From Dysidea avara (taxonomy: Eukaryota; Porifera; Demospongiae; Dictyoceratida; Dysideidae), in the NCBI RefSeq assembly GCF_963678975.1, contig NC_089276.1, positions 25,093,059-25,157,058 of the forward strand: a DNA stretch of 64,000 nt, given 5' to 3'. Shown in pieces: positions 9,925 through 20,651 of this stretch. Position numbers and translations under genes: made by a program. Each line of letters starts with the position of its first letter. Within the stretch, counting starts at the first letter, position 1. A model generated the notes under the pieces. It was given only the letters and a program-made list of their open reading frames with translations. It did no database searches and was not told the DNA's origin.

Positions 9925-10308
9925 TAGTATGTTCACGTTGAGCTGAACTCTGAAAAACAGCTAAGAATTATAAGTGGATTTTTTCTCAACAGAATTAACA
10001 TTTCTGCCAACCAGATGATTATTGGTAACAGCAAAGGTTTCAACAACAGGCATGTACGATTTGGCTCCATTACAAGTTCGGGAAAGGGCTCTAATGGACA
10101 CTGTACTTATATGGCTTCTACATAGGAAATGTATTGCAAAAATTTTGATTGGCCGTAAATATTATGTCAAACATTTGAACAACAAGATTTTGAAATATTT
10201 TTAGCGGATCAAGCAGTACTACAAATAAGCCAAATTTCAAGATCATGTGTAATTGCATCCATGAGTTATTGAACGTTTTTGAGGATTCAGCTCAACGTGA
10301 ACATACTA
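9925..10308 (+). mobile_element. 384-bp TA-flanked MITE, copy 1
   Basis: Begins tagtatgttcacgttgagct and ends with its reverse complement; TIRs are at least 20 bp. TA flanks both ends (9923-9924 and 10309-10310), as for Tc1/mariner-type insertions. The same element, same length and inverted, lies at 41830-42213. It is absent from the mirror arm of the palindrome, so it inserted after the duplication. The internal 60-codon frame is not conserved as protein. Confidence 0.85.
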
Positions 10309-11599
10309 TATATGATAGATATGAGTGAATAAGCTCAGACACTTGCAATTGCTGTTATAGTCATGTGCATGTGATTTCTGTTAGTTGAATGTACAGTAAA
10401 TACGATGTAAATTGCCATAAACAATATATTCCCACGTGACAGTTGCTAGTGACTCAATTCCTGCTTTTATATATTACCAGTTAACCCGACATAATTAAAA
10501 AGTCAAAATATAGTAAATATCACATCAAGCAAAAAATAAAATTATGTGCATAAGTAAGTACAAAAGGTTGTTCGTAGCAGCTATTACTGTCTGTCACATT
10601 GCTAATCCTCAACAGCTACATGGGAAAAAACCATGCATTTAATATGTCTTGCACTAGTACAGCTCACCCACACAAATAAATCATTTCTGTGGGCAGGTGT
10701 TGGCTGAGTCTCAACTAACCGCGTAGCTCAACTGCAAGGAAACCATTAGTTACGCACAATTTCTTTTGACAACACAGAAGTATGCAATGTGTGTAGAGGT
10801 ACGTTATCGTTATTAGAGCTTTACAGTGACCAGCACTGAAGGTCTGACAGTAACATGTGCTGCAGCCTTTGGATTGCCTAACCTAACAGGAACTGGAGAC
10901 TTTAAATGATTACCTAGCTAACAATAACATGTAACAGAAAAGGGCCAAAGAAAGGAAAAATACCCCAGGATTCGAACTGCAGGCCACCCAATGTCTAGTT
11001 GAGCGCAACACTCAGTCTCCTCCAGGAGGGATGAATATTCTTCCTTTAAACCTAAGTATTTATTAAGTATGTATGCCAAACATTTGTAGAGCAGGAAACA
11101 GAAACAAACTGTTGACTTACATACAGGTAGACGTGCTATGTACTGCACAGCCAAAACACTCTACACTGAACAATTGCTGGATTTCCTCCCCTCTTCACTT
11201 TTCTTGAAAAACTGTACCTAGGAGTGAATGATGTGGTCATTGTGGACACACCTTTTTGCATACCTGGAGAAGTCGTCGTAGGTTTGTTATATGTCACACA
11301 GCTGTTACTGGCTATGTAAATCATAAACATTTGACAATCATCAATGGTTACTATAGCAACAATATTTCTAACACACCCACCTTACAAAGTTTACATCATG
11401 CTGGTGACACCAGACCATCACACATCACTTATATCAAGCTTGTAGTTCCTTATAGCCACACTGTGATTGAAATGAGCACAGCAAACACAAATACCAACCC
11501 AGGGTATCTGCACAATGCTTCTATTACATGAACAGTTGTGTGCCTTTCCTACTAACTCTTCAATGAATATGCGGAAATTCATGGACAAACACACACACT

Positions 11600-11860
11600 A
11601 TATATGCACATGCGCACTACACTACACACATACGCACTACACTACATTACACACACTACACTACACACACGTGCACTATATTACAATACACACACGCACT
11701 GCACTACACTGCACACACATGCACTATACTCTCGCACACGTACTACACTACACACATACACTACATTACAATACACATACGCACTACACTACACACACTA
11801 CACGCGTGCGCACACAATACACATACACTACACACGCACAATACACACACACCTCCTACA
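11600..11860. repeat. CA-rich microsatellite, right arm
   Basis: Degenerate cacactacactacac units, the inverted counterpart of the GT-rich block at 6755-7135 but shorter. Confidence 0.85.
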
Positions 11861-12175
11861 CAGTGCTGGTTCACTAGGTAGGCTTCAATATCCTGGTAGT
11901 TATGTACTAGTAACCCACAAGAGGCTGCATCATGTCACAAAGGTGAAGGTGTGGACACTTAAAGTCCCACCTGGACTATCACCTGCTGTGGGAGATAAGG
12001 ACAGACACATATACACAACTTTACACACTCACACATACACATGCTCATCTCACACACGCACACACACATGCAGTAGACATGCATGGATCTATTGTATGGA
12101 AGTGACTCACTCTACAATATGTATTCACTAGTACTAGTATTTACATACCTGTGCTTTTTCACACCTATAATTGAT

Positions 12176-13056
12176 AATTACTGTACAAGCAAGTGGGAAA
12201 ATTATAGTGCAGTGTGAATGTTGAAATAAAATTAGAATGCATCACATAAATTACAATCACTGACTAGTACATTTTTAATCGATGGCTTGAGACGAAATTA
12301 TGCTCACACATCAGTATTTATAGAATTACCGTCCCTAAATGCAAATAGACAAAAGTCTATACAAACTGATTGGAAGTACAGTACCCAATATAAATCTGGA
12401 TGGAAAATTTTACCTTCTTATTATGTTAGCAGGATGAGATATTGGTTGAAAATCAAGTGTAGCAACCCGTGGTATCTTTGGTAGATCGTAATTTTTTAAC
12501 AGGGGATCCACTCAGTAACTGAATACTGATTTTATTATTATTATTATTACTAGGACCGCGTCACATACAACCAAGTACATACACCAACGTGACAGTCCCC
12601 CGGTGAGGCTATTAAGTGGTGAAGGCATGATCCCCAAATCATCTCAATATGTCACAGTAGTGACAGATATAACACAATAGTGGCATCGTAACTAAAGGCC
12701 ACCAGTAGCTAAGTTCCAGTACATCATTGGTGTGGTAATGGCACAGTGATGTGTACAAAGTATATGTATACAAAACATACAGGAGAGTACTATACATTAT
12801 TGCAGTATTGTATGAAACAATACATTATAGGGAACATCACCAGATAAAAAATTATTAGCCAATATACAGCACTGTATATCAACATCAACTAGAGCTAAGT
12901 AAGGTTCATCAGTGATATAGCAATGGCACAGTGATGGGTGACACACTATAGTTATGCATACACAACTTTCAGGAGATAGCTACACAATGCTGTAGGAGTA
13001 TGCAAGCCAGATGAACCAGATAAAGGAAGACAGCCAAGCCAGCCAGAGCCTAGTAG
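12176..13056. other. Spacer with diverged tandem duplication
   Basis: No gene seen. An ATT run lies at 12532-12550. Two diverged copies of a block of about 190 bp follow each other (from about 12710 and from about 12893), sharing gcacagtgatg and caggaga with a similar layout. The rest is AT-rich and unassigned. Confidence 0.45.
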
Positions 13057-13060
13057 CTAC

Positions 13061-13223
13061 TGTAACACACCTATTAAATTATTTATCTTTGTATTATAAA
13101 CACCTTTTGTGTAAGCTATTTACATGGTTAAGTATTAATTGGTCCTTGTACTTTTGTGTCAGTCTTGTTGTGAATGATATATGAGTAGTAGCTTGAATAG
13201 TGCTCGTAACCTGCTTTGTTACA
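13061..13223 (+). repeat. 5' LTR
   Basis: It begins tgtaacacac and ends ttgttaca, giving TG...CA termini. It is 163 bp, short for this group. It matches the two 3' LTR pieces with one difference near the start (cacacc against cagacc) and one at gagtagtag against gagtggtag. Confidence 0.9.
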
Positions 13224-13224
13224 T

Positions 13225-13242
13225 TGGCGTAGTCGGCAGGAT
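13225..13242 (+). other. Probable primer binding site
   Basis: Directly after the LTR comes tggcgtagtcggcaggat. The TGG start fits the complement of a tRNA CCA end, as expected for minus-strand priming. The tRNA species was not assigned. Confidence 0.55.
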
Positions 13243-13432
13243 CAGCCGGGGCCACGCCAGAAGACCAGTGCCTAGACTGACCCGCGACGTTTCATCTGAA
13301 CCCGAAGTGAAAAAGCTGTGGTACCGTGGCATATCCACTCCTTACGTTGAACGGTACCCCGGAAGGTCGAGTCTCGTACTGTAGTGGCCTGTTGTTTTTG
13401 TTGTTTGTTACAGTTCACGTCACGGCCGAGCG

Positions 13433-14323
13433 ATGAACCACCAGACTGATCAGGTGTCGGACGATCAGGACAGTATTCAGCCGATGGGAAGGCCAGTTAT
13501 CCTTCCTGAGGTACTTAGCGGGGAGGAGGACCTCTGCGAGTGGATCCAGCACTTTGAAAGTGTGGCAGTTGTCAACAGGTGGGACGACGACATTACAAAA
13601 TTGCAATGGTTGCACGTGCGAGTAACCGGAAAGGCATGTGTGGCGCTAAGCAGAGCTAAGAGTGAGTCTTACAAACAGGCCAGAGAAGCCCTTCAGGAGC
13701 GTTTCGAGCCCAGTAGTAAAACAGAACTTTACAAGAATGAACTGCGGCATAGTACGAAACGAGGAACTGAAAGTTGGGGTGATTTCGCGGACAGACTTGG
13801 TGTTTTAACAGACAAGGCATATCCAGAGCTTCAAGAGGAAGCCAGAGAATACATAGCACTGAGTTGTTACTTTGATCAACTGGAAGATCCCAGAATAGCT
13901 CTCAGTGTGAGACAACGCCGCCCGAAGACTATGTCAGAAGTCGTCTCGAGTACCATAGAGCTTGAGTCCTACGTGCTCGGAGCAGCGGCCATACAAGCCG
14001 AGCATCAAGGGCCACAGGAATGTACACTTACCTCCACACAGAATCTGGAAGCAATGTTAAATACATTAATGGAAAAGCTCAAGAAACTGGAAGATGAGAT
14101 AAATGAGAGACAAGAAACAACTAAAATGAGGAAACAGTACCACCAGCAAAGACAGAAGAAGAGGAAACATCGAGCAATAATTTGTTACAAGTGTGAGCAG
14201 CCAGGACATTATGCTAGTGGATGTGCTAATATCCCACCTACAACGTGTGGAGAAGTGTCCTTACCCATGAGTCAGGTATGCAACAGTAATTGTGCCTCAC
14301 CTGATAATGACATGTGTAAATAG
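13433..14323 (+). CDS. gag: Gag polyprotein of the gypsy-type element
   Basis: A 296-codon intact frame from an ATG 210 bp after the 5' LTR. The N-terminal two thirds are a capsid-like helical region, with an entry such as WIQHFESVAVVNRW near residue 37 that is typical of retrotransposon gag. Near residues 205-245 there is a charged Lys/Glu-rich segment. Near residue 250 lies one CCHC zinc knuckle (CYKCEQPGHYASGC), which binds element RNA during packaging. It overlaps the next frame by 32 bp, offset by +1. Length is ordinary for a single gag. Confidence 0.85.
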   Translation: MNHQTDQVSDDQDSIQPMGRPVILPEVLSGEEDLCEWIQHFESVAVVNRWDDDITKLQWLHVRVTGKACVALSRAKSESYKQAREALQERFEPSSKTELYKNELRHSTKRGTESWGDFADRLGVLTDKAYPELQEEAREYIALSCYFDQLEDPRIALSVRQRRPKTMSEVVSSTIELESYVLGAAAIQAEHQGPQECTLTSTQNLEAMLNTLMEKLKKLEDEINERQETTKMRKQYHQQRQKKRKHRAIICYKCEQPGHYASGCANIPPTTCGEVSLPMSQVCNSNCASPDNDMCK

Positions 14324-15365
14324 TGTATCAAATTATACTGTGTGTGCACGTGTATTCAGTAATGAGGTATCATTCCTGGTAGACACTGGGGCAGCTGTAT
14401 CGCTTGTATCTAGTGAGGTATGGGAATGCATTAAGCCACCCACTGCCCCAAGAATGAACCCAGTTGGCTTGCGCCTGGTTGGTGTTGGTGGTGCACCTTT
14501 GCAGATTCAAAGATCGGTAACTATTGAGCTAGAATTCTCAGGGAAAACATTTAAACAAGAACTAATTGTTGTTAATGTCCTAACATCAGAAGGAATCCTT
14601 GGATTGAATTTCTTGGAGGCTAATGATTGTGTCTTAGACTTGGCACGAGGGGAACTTTGTTCTGGTGGGACCCAAATATCTCTGAATGCAAAGCAGCTAC
14701 CAGAGAATAGCACAAGGCATGTAGAGGTTGTCATACCAGAAACACTGACCATTGCTGCCGCCAGTGAGATTGAGGTTATGGGAACGATGCCCCTGAACTG
14801 TGAAGGGACTTGGATGGTGGGGGACAAGCCAGTTAAGAAACAGCTTGTTCTCATAGCAAGAGCCATTGTGGTACCTCAAAATGGGCTTGTACCACTCCGG
14901 ATAATTAACCTAGACTATAAGCCAACTACCATTTACAAGGGGACCAAAGTGGCAAGTGCAGAGGCTATCAGTAATATAGAGGAGATATTATCAGTAGGCA
15001 AAACTAATGATTCTGCTTGTACCGACCAGGAATGGAAGAAAGTGGTGAATGATGTACTCAGCACAATGCCAGATACTTTTTCAGACCACCAGCTCACTCA
15101 GTTTAGTGTTCTGCTTACTTCTTATGCACACATATTTGCTTATAAGTCTGGTGACCTTGGCCGAACGAATCTGTTGAATCATCGGATTGAAACCAATGGA
15201 AACCCTATCCGTCAAGCAGTAAGGAGAGTTCCTCTACCCCAAAGAGATGAAATTAGGAGACTTTTAACCGAAATGCAAGAAAAAAACATCATTGCCCCAT
15301 CAAAAGCCCTTGGGCATACCCTATTGTTCTTGTACCAAAGGACGGTTCTCTTCACTTTTGTGTAG
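14292..15365 (+). pseudogene. pol: Pol, part 1: protease and start of reverse transcriptase
   Basis: The first pol frame carries an aspartic protease with the active-site triad DTG (VSFLVDTGAAVSLVS, residues about 28-42) and a second protease-like landmark ILGLNFL. A linker follows, then the entry to reverse transcriptase (HRIETNGNPIRQAVRRVPLP). Near 15300, in a short A run, the frame is lost by a single-base change; reverse transcriptase resumes in another frame just downstream. The protein as read ends at 15365 in out-of-frame sequence. No joined version is given here. It would cleave Gag-Pol if intact. Confidence 0.85.
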
Positions 15366-15376
15366 ATTATCGCAAG

Positions 15377-16954
15377 GTGAATGAAATAACTCACAAGAAT
15401 GCTTATCCCATACGCAGGATTGATGACACTCTGGATACCCTGGCAGGATCGATGTGCTTTTCCACATTAGACTTGAAGAGTGGGTACTGGCAGGTGGAAG
15501 TTGACCCACAGCACAGAGAAAAGACAGCGTTTTGCACACACGAGGGCCTGTTCCAGTTTAATGTTATGCCGTTTGGACTATGCAACGCTCCTGCAACTTT
15601 CCAACGGCTTATGGATATGGTACTGTCGGGCCTCCAATGGAGTAGTTGCATAGTCTACATTGATGACATAATTGTGGTGGGCAGGAGTTTTGATGAGCAC
15701 CTTTGCAATTTGAAACAAGTGTTTGAGCGTATAAATAAGGCAGGGTTAAAGTTACATCCAAATAAATGTTGGTTTCTACAACCTAAGGTTCAATTTCTAG
15801 GACATGTTGTGTCTACAGAGGGCATTATGCCGGGCCCATCCAAGACTGATCAGGTAAAAGAGTGGCCGGTACCAACATCAGTGAAAGAAACTCAACAGTT
15901 TTTAGGACTGGCTAGTTATTATAGACGGTTCATTAAGGGTTTCGCTTCCATAGCCTCGCCACTTCATAAACTTACCGAGCGACAGTCACAATCTAGGTTT
16001 CAGTGGACAAGCCAATGTCAGGAGGCATTTGATTGTTTAAAGAGCCGTCTGGTGTCATCTCTTGTCCTTGCTTTGCCTGACTGGTCCCAGCCCTTTCTCC
16101 TGGATACTGATGCCAGTAATACAGGAATTGGCGCCATCTTATCACAGGTCCAGAAGGGAAAGGAGTGTGTCATAGCATATGCCAGTAGAAGCCTGACAAA
16201 ATCAGAACGAAACTATTGTGTAACAAGAAGAGAGCTATTGGCAGTGGTCACATTTTTGCAGCACTTTCGTCCTTACCTTCTTGGAGCACCCTTTACAATA
16301 AGAACAGACCATGGTGCATTTTCTTGGATACATAAGTTCAAGGAACCGGAGGGTCAGATAGCCCGGTGGGTGCAGAAGTTGCAAGAATATGAGTTCACAA
16401 TTATTCATCGCCCTGGTATCTGTCACAAGAATGCTGATGCAATGTCACGTATACCATGCAAGCAGTGTGGGATTATCCCAGCAAATGAAGCTCTAGCTCT
16501 GGCAGCAGTGACGACTCCAAATGTAGCATCACTTGGTGAATATTCCCCCGAGGAATTGCGAGCTGCTCAGTTGAATGACCCTGGAATTAGTCTAGTTCTG
16601 ACTGCTAAAGAATCTAACAATCGTCCTGAAACTCAACCAACAAACAGCCCAGGTGACAGGCGACTCTGGCAGCTATGGGAACAACTAACTGTTATTAATG
16701 GACTGCTATACAGAATGTTTAAAGAACCAAACAAAGATCAGCACTGGTTCCAGTTAGTAGTTTCCCAAGAACATCGTCCCAGAATTTTGGCAGCATTGCA
16801 TGAAGGCGTAGCAGGGGGCCACCTAGGACAGGAGAAAACCTTTAGCAGAGTCAAGGAACGTTTTACTGGCCTGGGTATTGGAGTGATACCTGCAATTGGT
16901 GCCAAACCTGTGCCAGTTGTGCAACTAGAAAGTCTACTACTACCCCAAGAATAG
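15377..16954 (+). pseudogene. pol: Pol, part 2: reverse transcriptase, RNase H, start of integrase
   Basis: Reverse transcriptase palm and thumb with the catalytic box VYIDDIIV (near residue 94), and the downstream VQFLGHVVS and ASYYRRFIKGFA landmarks. RNase H follows, with LDTDASNTGIGAILSQ carrying its first catalytic aspartate and TDHGAFSWI. Then comes the start of the integrase zinc region (LHEGVAGGHLG). The frame is lost near 16860 in a T run, and the CxxC half of the zinc region lies in another frame. Readable domains are otherwise well preserved, consistent with a young copy. Confidence 0.88.
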
Positions 16955-17685
16955 CACCGCTGGGAAACATAGCAGCTAGTCATCCTGGGAAGATAATGGC
17001 CATGGACATTGTGGGACCATTTCCAGAGAGTGAAAATAGAAACTCATATATATTAGTTGTCGCAGATTTATTCACTAGGTAGATGGAAGCTTTCCCCATT
17101 CCAAATCAAGAAGCTCATATAGTTGCAGATAAATTAGTAGATGGAGTTTTTATGCACTTTGGTGTTCCTAGTCAACTTCACTCAGACCAGGGTCCACAAT
17201 TTGAGAGTAAGCTGATGTCAGAAGTATGCACCTTGTTAGGCATCCAGAAGAGCAGGACTACACCATATCATCCGCAATGTGACGGTATGGTGGAGCGATT
17301 TAACAGGACATTACTGAGTATGCTAGCCACTCATTGTAAGGCTAACCCCTGGGACTGGGAGAAACATCTGCAAAAAGTGTGCTTTGCATACAACTCTAGC
17401 GTTCATGCGTCAACTGGTCATTCACCATTCTACTTAATGCATGGTCGTCAACCAGTGTTACCTGTTGATGTTCAGTATGGTACTACACAACATCACAATT
17501 CCACATCACTGACTGAGTATGCAACTAAGCTAGATCAGCGATTGTCATCTGCTTTTGAGCTTGCTAGTAAGACTTCTGGAGTACACCATGAAAAACAAAA
17601 ACAATATTATGACAAAACAACACATGGTGATTCATATGCTGTAGGTGACTTGGTCTGGGCCAAAAGTGCCAAGAAACAGCAGTAA
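16865..17685 (+). pseudogene. pol: Pol, part 3: integrase core, with in-frame stop
   Basis: After the shift near 16860 the frame gives the zinc-region CQTCASC and the first catalytic aspartate (MAMDIVGPFP). A TAG stop at 17080-17082 follows, in a place where related integrases have coding sequence. From 17083 the core continues with the second aspartate (HSDQGPQFES) and the catalytic glutamate (GMVERFNRTL), giving a complete DDE set on paper. The frame ends at 17685 after a further single-base shift around 17650-17680. The integrase would insert element DNA in the nucleus if intact. Confidence 0.85.
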
Positions 17686-18096
17686 GAAGCTATTTCATCC
17701 TTGGAATGGACCTTTTAGAGTTGTTAAAAAATTATCTGAATGTACATACAGGATACAAAGACAGGAAGGTAGAAGACAAAGGCAGGTGGTCCATTTTAAC
17801 AGACTAAAGCCATGCCGAAGAGATACTAGATTAGACAGTAGTACACGGGAAGCCTCAAGTGATAGTACTGAACCCTCACAAGCAAGGCATAATAATGTAC
17901 GAGCACCACCACCACCACCAATTTAGAAATAGTGGATTACGATGACGATGTTACTTTGGTGGATAACCAACATACTGTAGAGGATGTAGTTCAGAACTCC
18001 AGCAATATACAAGACCAACCACCTGCAGAGATGAGACGTTATCCAGTACGAGAACATAGACCCCCAGCAAGACTCCAGGACTATATTAGATCATAA
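17645..18096 (+). pseudogene. pol: Pol, part 4: integrase C-terminal GPY/F-like domain and tail
   Basis: In a shifted frame the C-terminal module reads FHPWNGPFRVVKKLSECTY, which fits the GPY/F domain of gypsy-type integrases, then a basic stretch (VVHFNRLKPC) and a stop at 17926. Beyond it, 17927-18096 in another frame ends with PVREHRPPARLQDYI and a stop, which looks like the original polyprotein tail. No chromodomain was seen. Confidence 0.75.
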
Positions 18097-18113
18097 AGAT
18101 GAGGACATCTTCT

Positions 18114-18129
18114 TAGTGGAGGGGGATAG
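18114..18129 (+). promoter_or_regulatory. Polypurine tract
   Basis: Purine-rich stretch tagtggagggggatag directly before the 3' LTR start tgtaacagac; expected plus-strand primer site. Confidence 0.75.
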
Positions 18130-18260
18130 TGTAACAGACCTATTAAATTATTTATCTTTGTATTATAAACACCTTTTGTGTAAGCTATTTACATGGTTAA
18201 GTATTAATTGGTCCTTGTACTTTTGTGTCAGTCTTGTTGTGAATGATATATGAGTGGTAG
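18130..18260 (+). repeat. 3' LTR, first piece
   Basis: Matches 13061-13191 of the 5' LTR. It stops at gtggtag, where the foldback element begins; the remainder of the LTR resumes at 19687 after a second gtggtag. Confidence 0.9.
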
Positions 18261-18426
18261 CAAGAGTAAATAATGGAAGAGAGAGTATCCAACTGCCATA
18301 TACTGCATCAAAAAATGAGCAGTCAAGTAGAGAAGCCATCCTGTAGTGCTTTCAAAGGCAGTGTTGAATGAAGTAATGTACCACTCTGCGTGGGCAGTTC
18401 AAAGGCACCGCCAGTGCCATAATTTG

Positions 18427-18545
18427 TATATTGCACTGCTGCAGACCGCAGCAAGTGCATTATAACTTATAATGCACTGGTTGCGGTTTTGTAGACCACA
18501 ACGAGTGCATTATAAGTTATAATGCACCGACCGCAGTGCAATATA
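18427..18545. repeat. Cluster of nested palindromes
   Basis: Outer arms tatattgcactg/cagtgcaatata enclose two 23-bp palindromes (gtgcattataa, one-base centre, ttataatgcac) separated by a ggttgcggttttgtagaccac linker-type sequence. Strong hairpin potential; no coding. Confidence 0.8.
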
Positions 18546-19460
18546 CAGATATTGCACTGGCTGCGGTTTTGTGCAGCATAGCACAAGTGCCGGTGGCGAA
18601 GACCACTACGACACCTCACCTAATAGGTGGAAAAACACTTCACAGATCACTCGAATTCTTTTATAGCCCGACATGTAAAGGTCGATTGTGGGCCATAACG
18701 TCACCAATACGTATAATGTTTACAAGCAGCCAATGGCGATCGAAAAAGCCAACGCAGGTGGCCACAACTCTAGTCTACATATATATAAACGTACTTATAC
18801 ACCTTACTAGTCTGGTGCCATCTTAGCCCAGATTAACTGTAGTCCACTTCGACAATGAGTCAATAAAACAAATATACTAACCTTTACGTTCGATTGTGGG
18901 AACCAGTTTTGTCATGCCACCAGATTCGAGTTTAGCCAGTGTGAATAGTAAGAATTAGACTAGTATCGTTTAGTAGTTAGGTTTTGTTTACTTAAACCAT
19001 CTATTTAGCTGCTTTTTTTTGCTCGAGAGAATCACTATGGTGATTAGTCTGGTGCTTAGTCTATATGGCATGCTGAGCACTACATGATGAGAGTCGAACA
19101 GCGAATGCAGGTTAGTGATACAACCCATAGCGTACTAGCTTTCAATATCTCAGGTGGCTGCAGTACTGCAGGGGGAACGTCATCGCAACGTCCGGCTTGG
19201 TTACCCACAATCGAAATTAGAAACCTGGCCTTTATAAGTGTTACAGCTGTGTTGTGAGACTCCCCCCACCTATTAGGTGAGTGGTACATAACAGTTATAC
19301 AACGTGCACTCGTGCTCTGCCTGTATAAACGCACTTGCCTTCGGGCCTGACGGCCCTCAGGCTCGTGCATTTATATCAGGCAGAGCATCGTGGCTGTTGT
19401 ATAACTATATAATAAACACCTGCTAGCTCAGACTGTTTGAAGTGTCCAGGCATGATTTGA

Positions 19461-19604
19461 AGTCAAACAGTCTGAGCTAGAAGGTGTTTATTACTTTATT
19501 CAACACTGCCTTTGAAAGCACTATAAGGATGGCAGTCAAACAGTCTGAGCTAGAAGGTGTTTATTACTTCATTCAACACTGCCTTTGAAAGCACTACAGG
19601 ATGG
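19461..19604. repeat. 73-bp tandem duplication at the inner edge of the right TIR
   Basis: Two near-identical units beginning agtcaaacagtctgagctag, with an inverted partial copy just before them (about 19415-19441). The second unit merges into the TIR, so the right terminus seems to have grown by duplication. Confidence 0.8.
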
Positions 19605-19686
19605 CTTCTCTACTTGACATGCTCATTTTTGATGCAGTATATGGCAGTTGGATACTCTCTCTTCCATTATTTACTCTTGGTGGTAG

Positions 19687-19718
19687 CTTGAATAGTGCTC
19701 GTAACCTGCTTTGTTACA
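19687..19718 (+). repeat. 3' LTR, second piece
   Basis: Matches the last 32 bases of the 5' LTR (ends ctgctttgttaca), followed by the target duplication ctac. Confidence 0.9.
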
Positions 19719-19722
19719 CTAC

Positions 19723-20651
19723 GCCAGGTGAAGACAAAAAAGATTAAGCACGTATTGAATTGCCTGACACCAACACTAAGGAAGTTTGCCGTGCCAGCTG
19801 CACAAGACAAAATTGTTTACTTGTATTTTATATGTAACTGTATTGTAAAGAGCGTGGCATATGTATTAATGTTTTCTTGTATTGTTTATTTACATGAATG
19901 AATCCACTGGCAGCTGGCATGGAGACTTGAGATGTTACAAACATAAAAACTTACTTGTAATCTTCTTGTTTACACAAGTCGGGGATCGCTAATCTTCTTC
20001 GCGCAATAAATCTGTAAATGTGGTACTGGGCGTTATAATGTAATTCTATATAACTTATATAGAATTACACATATGGTCAAGTCATCAGCACGAACAGGAG
20101 CGACGATTATACGTTTGTGTCTTCATTCATAGGCGAATCTATCCCAAGTTAGTTCATGTCTCTAGGCCTCGTAGTTTTCTCAAACATTAATTATTTATTT
20201 ATGACGTAATTTTAACCGCGTTTCGTATTATTCTTAGTACTAGGTTGTATAACTAGGCCCAGGGCACATATAACCAAGTACAACTACCAATGGGGCAATC
20301 TATAAATGGGGCATGTACAACAGTGCATGACCAACACAGTGAATAGTGACAGTCACAGGTTTAACGATAAAATAACTATTTTGCAAAAAAATAAATTCTT
20401 GCAGGCTACATAATTAAGTACAAGTATAAGAAAAATTAGGACTACACTGTAGAGTAGGAACAATGTACATGTATATGTGTATATGCAAGTAGTCAGCAAA
20501 TTTTTGCCGATTAGTTAAAAGTATAACGCATCACATATTGCTAAACTGCATGTACTCACTTTGAAGTTCATCAAGTTATCTAGCTTAACACAAGGTTCAC
20601 TCACTAACTATGTTTACTCACTAACTATGTTTACATGGTATTACATATTAT
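19723..20651. other. Spacer without recognised gene
   Basis: AT-rich. A near-perfect hairpin (tgtaattctatata, three-base loop, then its complement) lies at about 20038-20068. A stretch around 20245-20310 loosely resembles 12530-12600 (accaagtac context), suggesting an old shared repeat. Confidence 0.4.

Larger units (their letters stand above)
5785..12175. repeat. Giant imperfect palindrome (foldback), about 6.4 kb
   Basis: Sequence from 5785 rightward matches the reverse complement of sequence from about 12175 leftward. Examples are 5785-5915 with 12060-12175, 6566-6720 with 11870-12040, 7140-7500 with 11255-11585, 7560-7830 with 10915-11170, 8290-8405 with 10312-10400, and 8500-9005 with 9580-9900. 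The centre is near 9300. Differences are point changes and small indels (for example a 26-bp block at about 7237-7262 missing from the right arm). Each arm carries the same non-conserved frames in mirror orientation, so these are shadows of the duplication. The left edge coincides with the KFG repeat terminus. Confidence 0.85.
18261..19679. mobile_element. 1.42-kb foldback transposon inside the 3' LTR
   Basis: The TIRs are about 117 bp and essentially perfect (18261-18377 against 19563-19679), beginning caagagtaaataatggaag. A 7-bp duplication gtggtag flanks it (18254-18260 and 19680-19686). There is no transposase. The interior is rich in hairpins and tandem units, including two copies of the palindrome gtgcattataa-ttataatgcac (18455-18477, 18505-18527) and a 73-bp direct repeat (19461-19533, 19534-19604). 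The superfamily cannot be named from this. Confidence 0.88.
13061..19718 (+). mobile_element. Ty3/gypsy-type LTR retrotransposon (with a nested insertion)
   Basis: It comprises a 5' LTR 13061-13223, gag, pol in the order protease, reverse transcriptase, RNase H, integrase, a purine tract agtggagggggatag just before the 3' LTR, and a 3' LTR split into 18130-18260 and 19687-19718 by another element. The LTRs differ at two positions that I can see in 163, so the insertion is recent. A 4-bp target duplication ctac flanks it (13057-13060 and 19719-19722). The pol order places it in Ty3/gypsy. Without the nested element it is about 5.2 kb. There is no env-like frame. Confidence 0.9.

Noticed and set aside
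13181-13384. Small frame overlapping the LTR and leader of the retrotransposon
   Set aside because: It spans the LTR end and primer binding site, and lacks any gag-like feature.
14507-14879. Antisense frames inside pol (for example 14507-14866)
   Set aside because: Shadows of the protease-coding strand.
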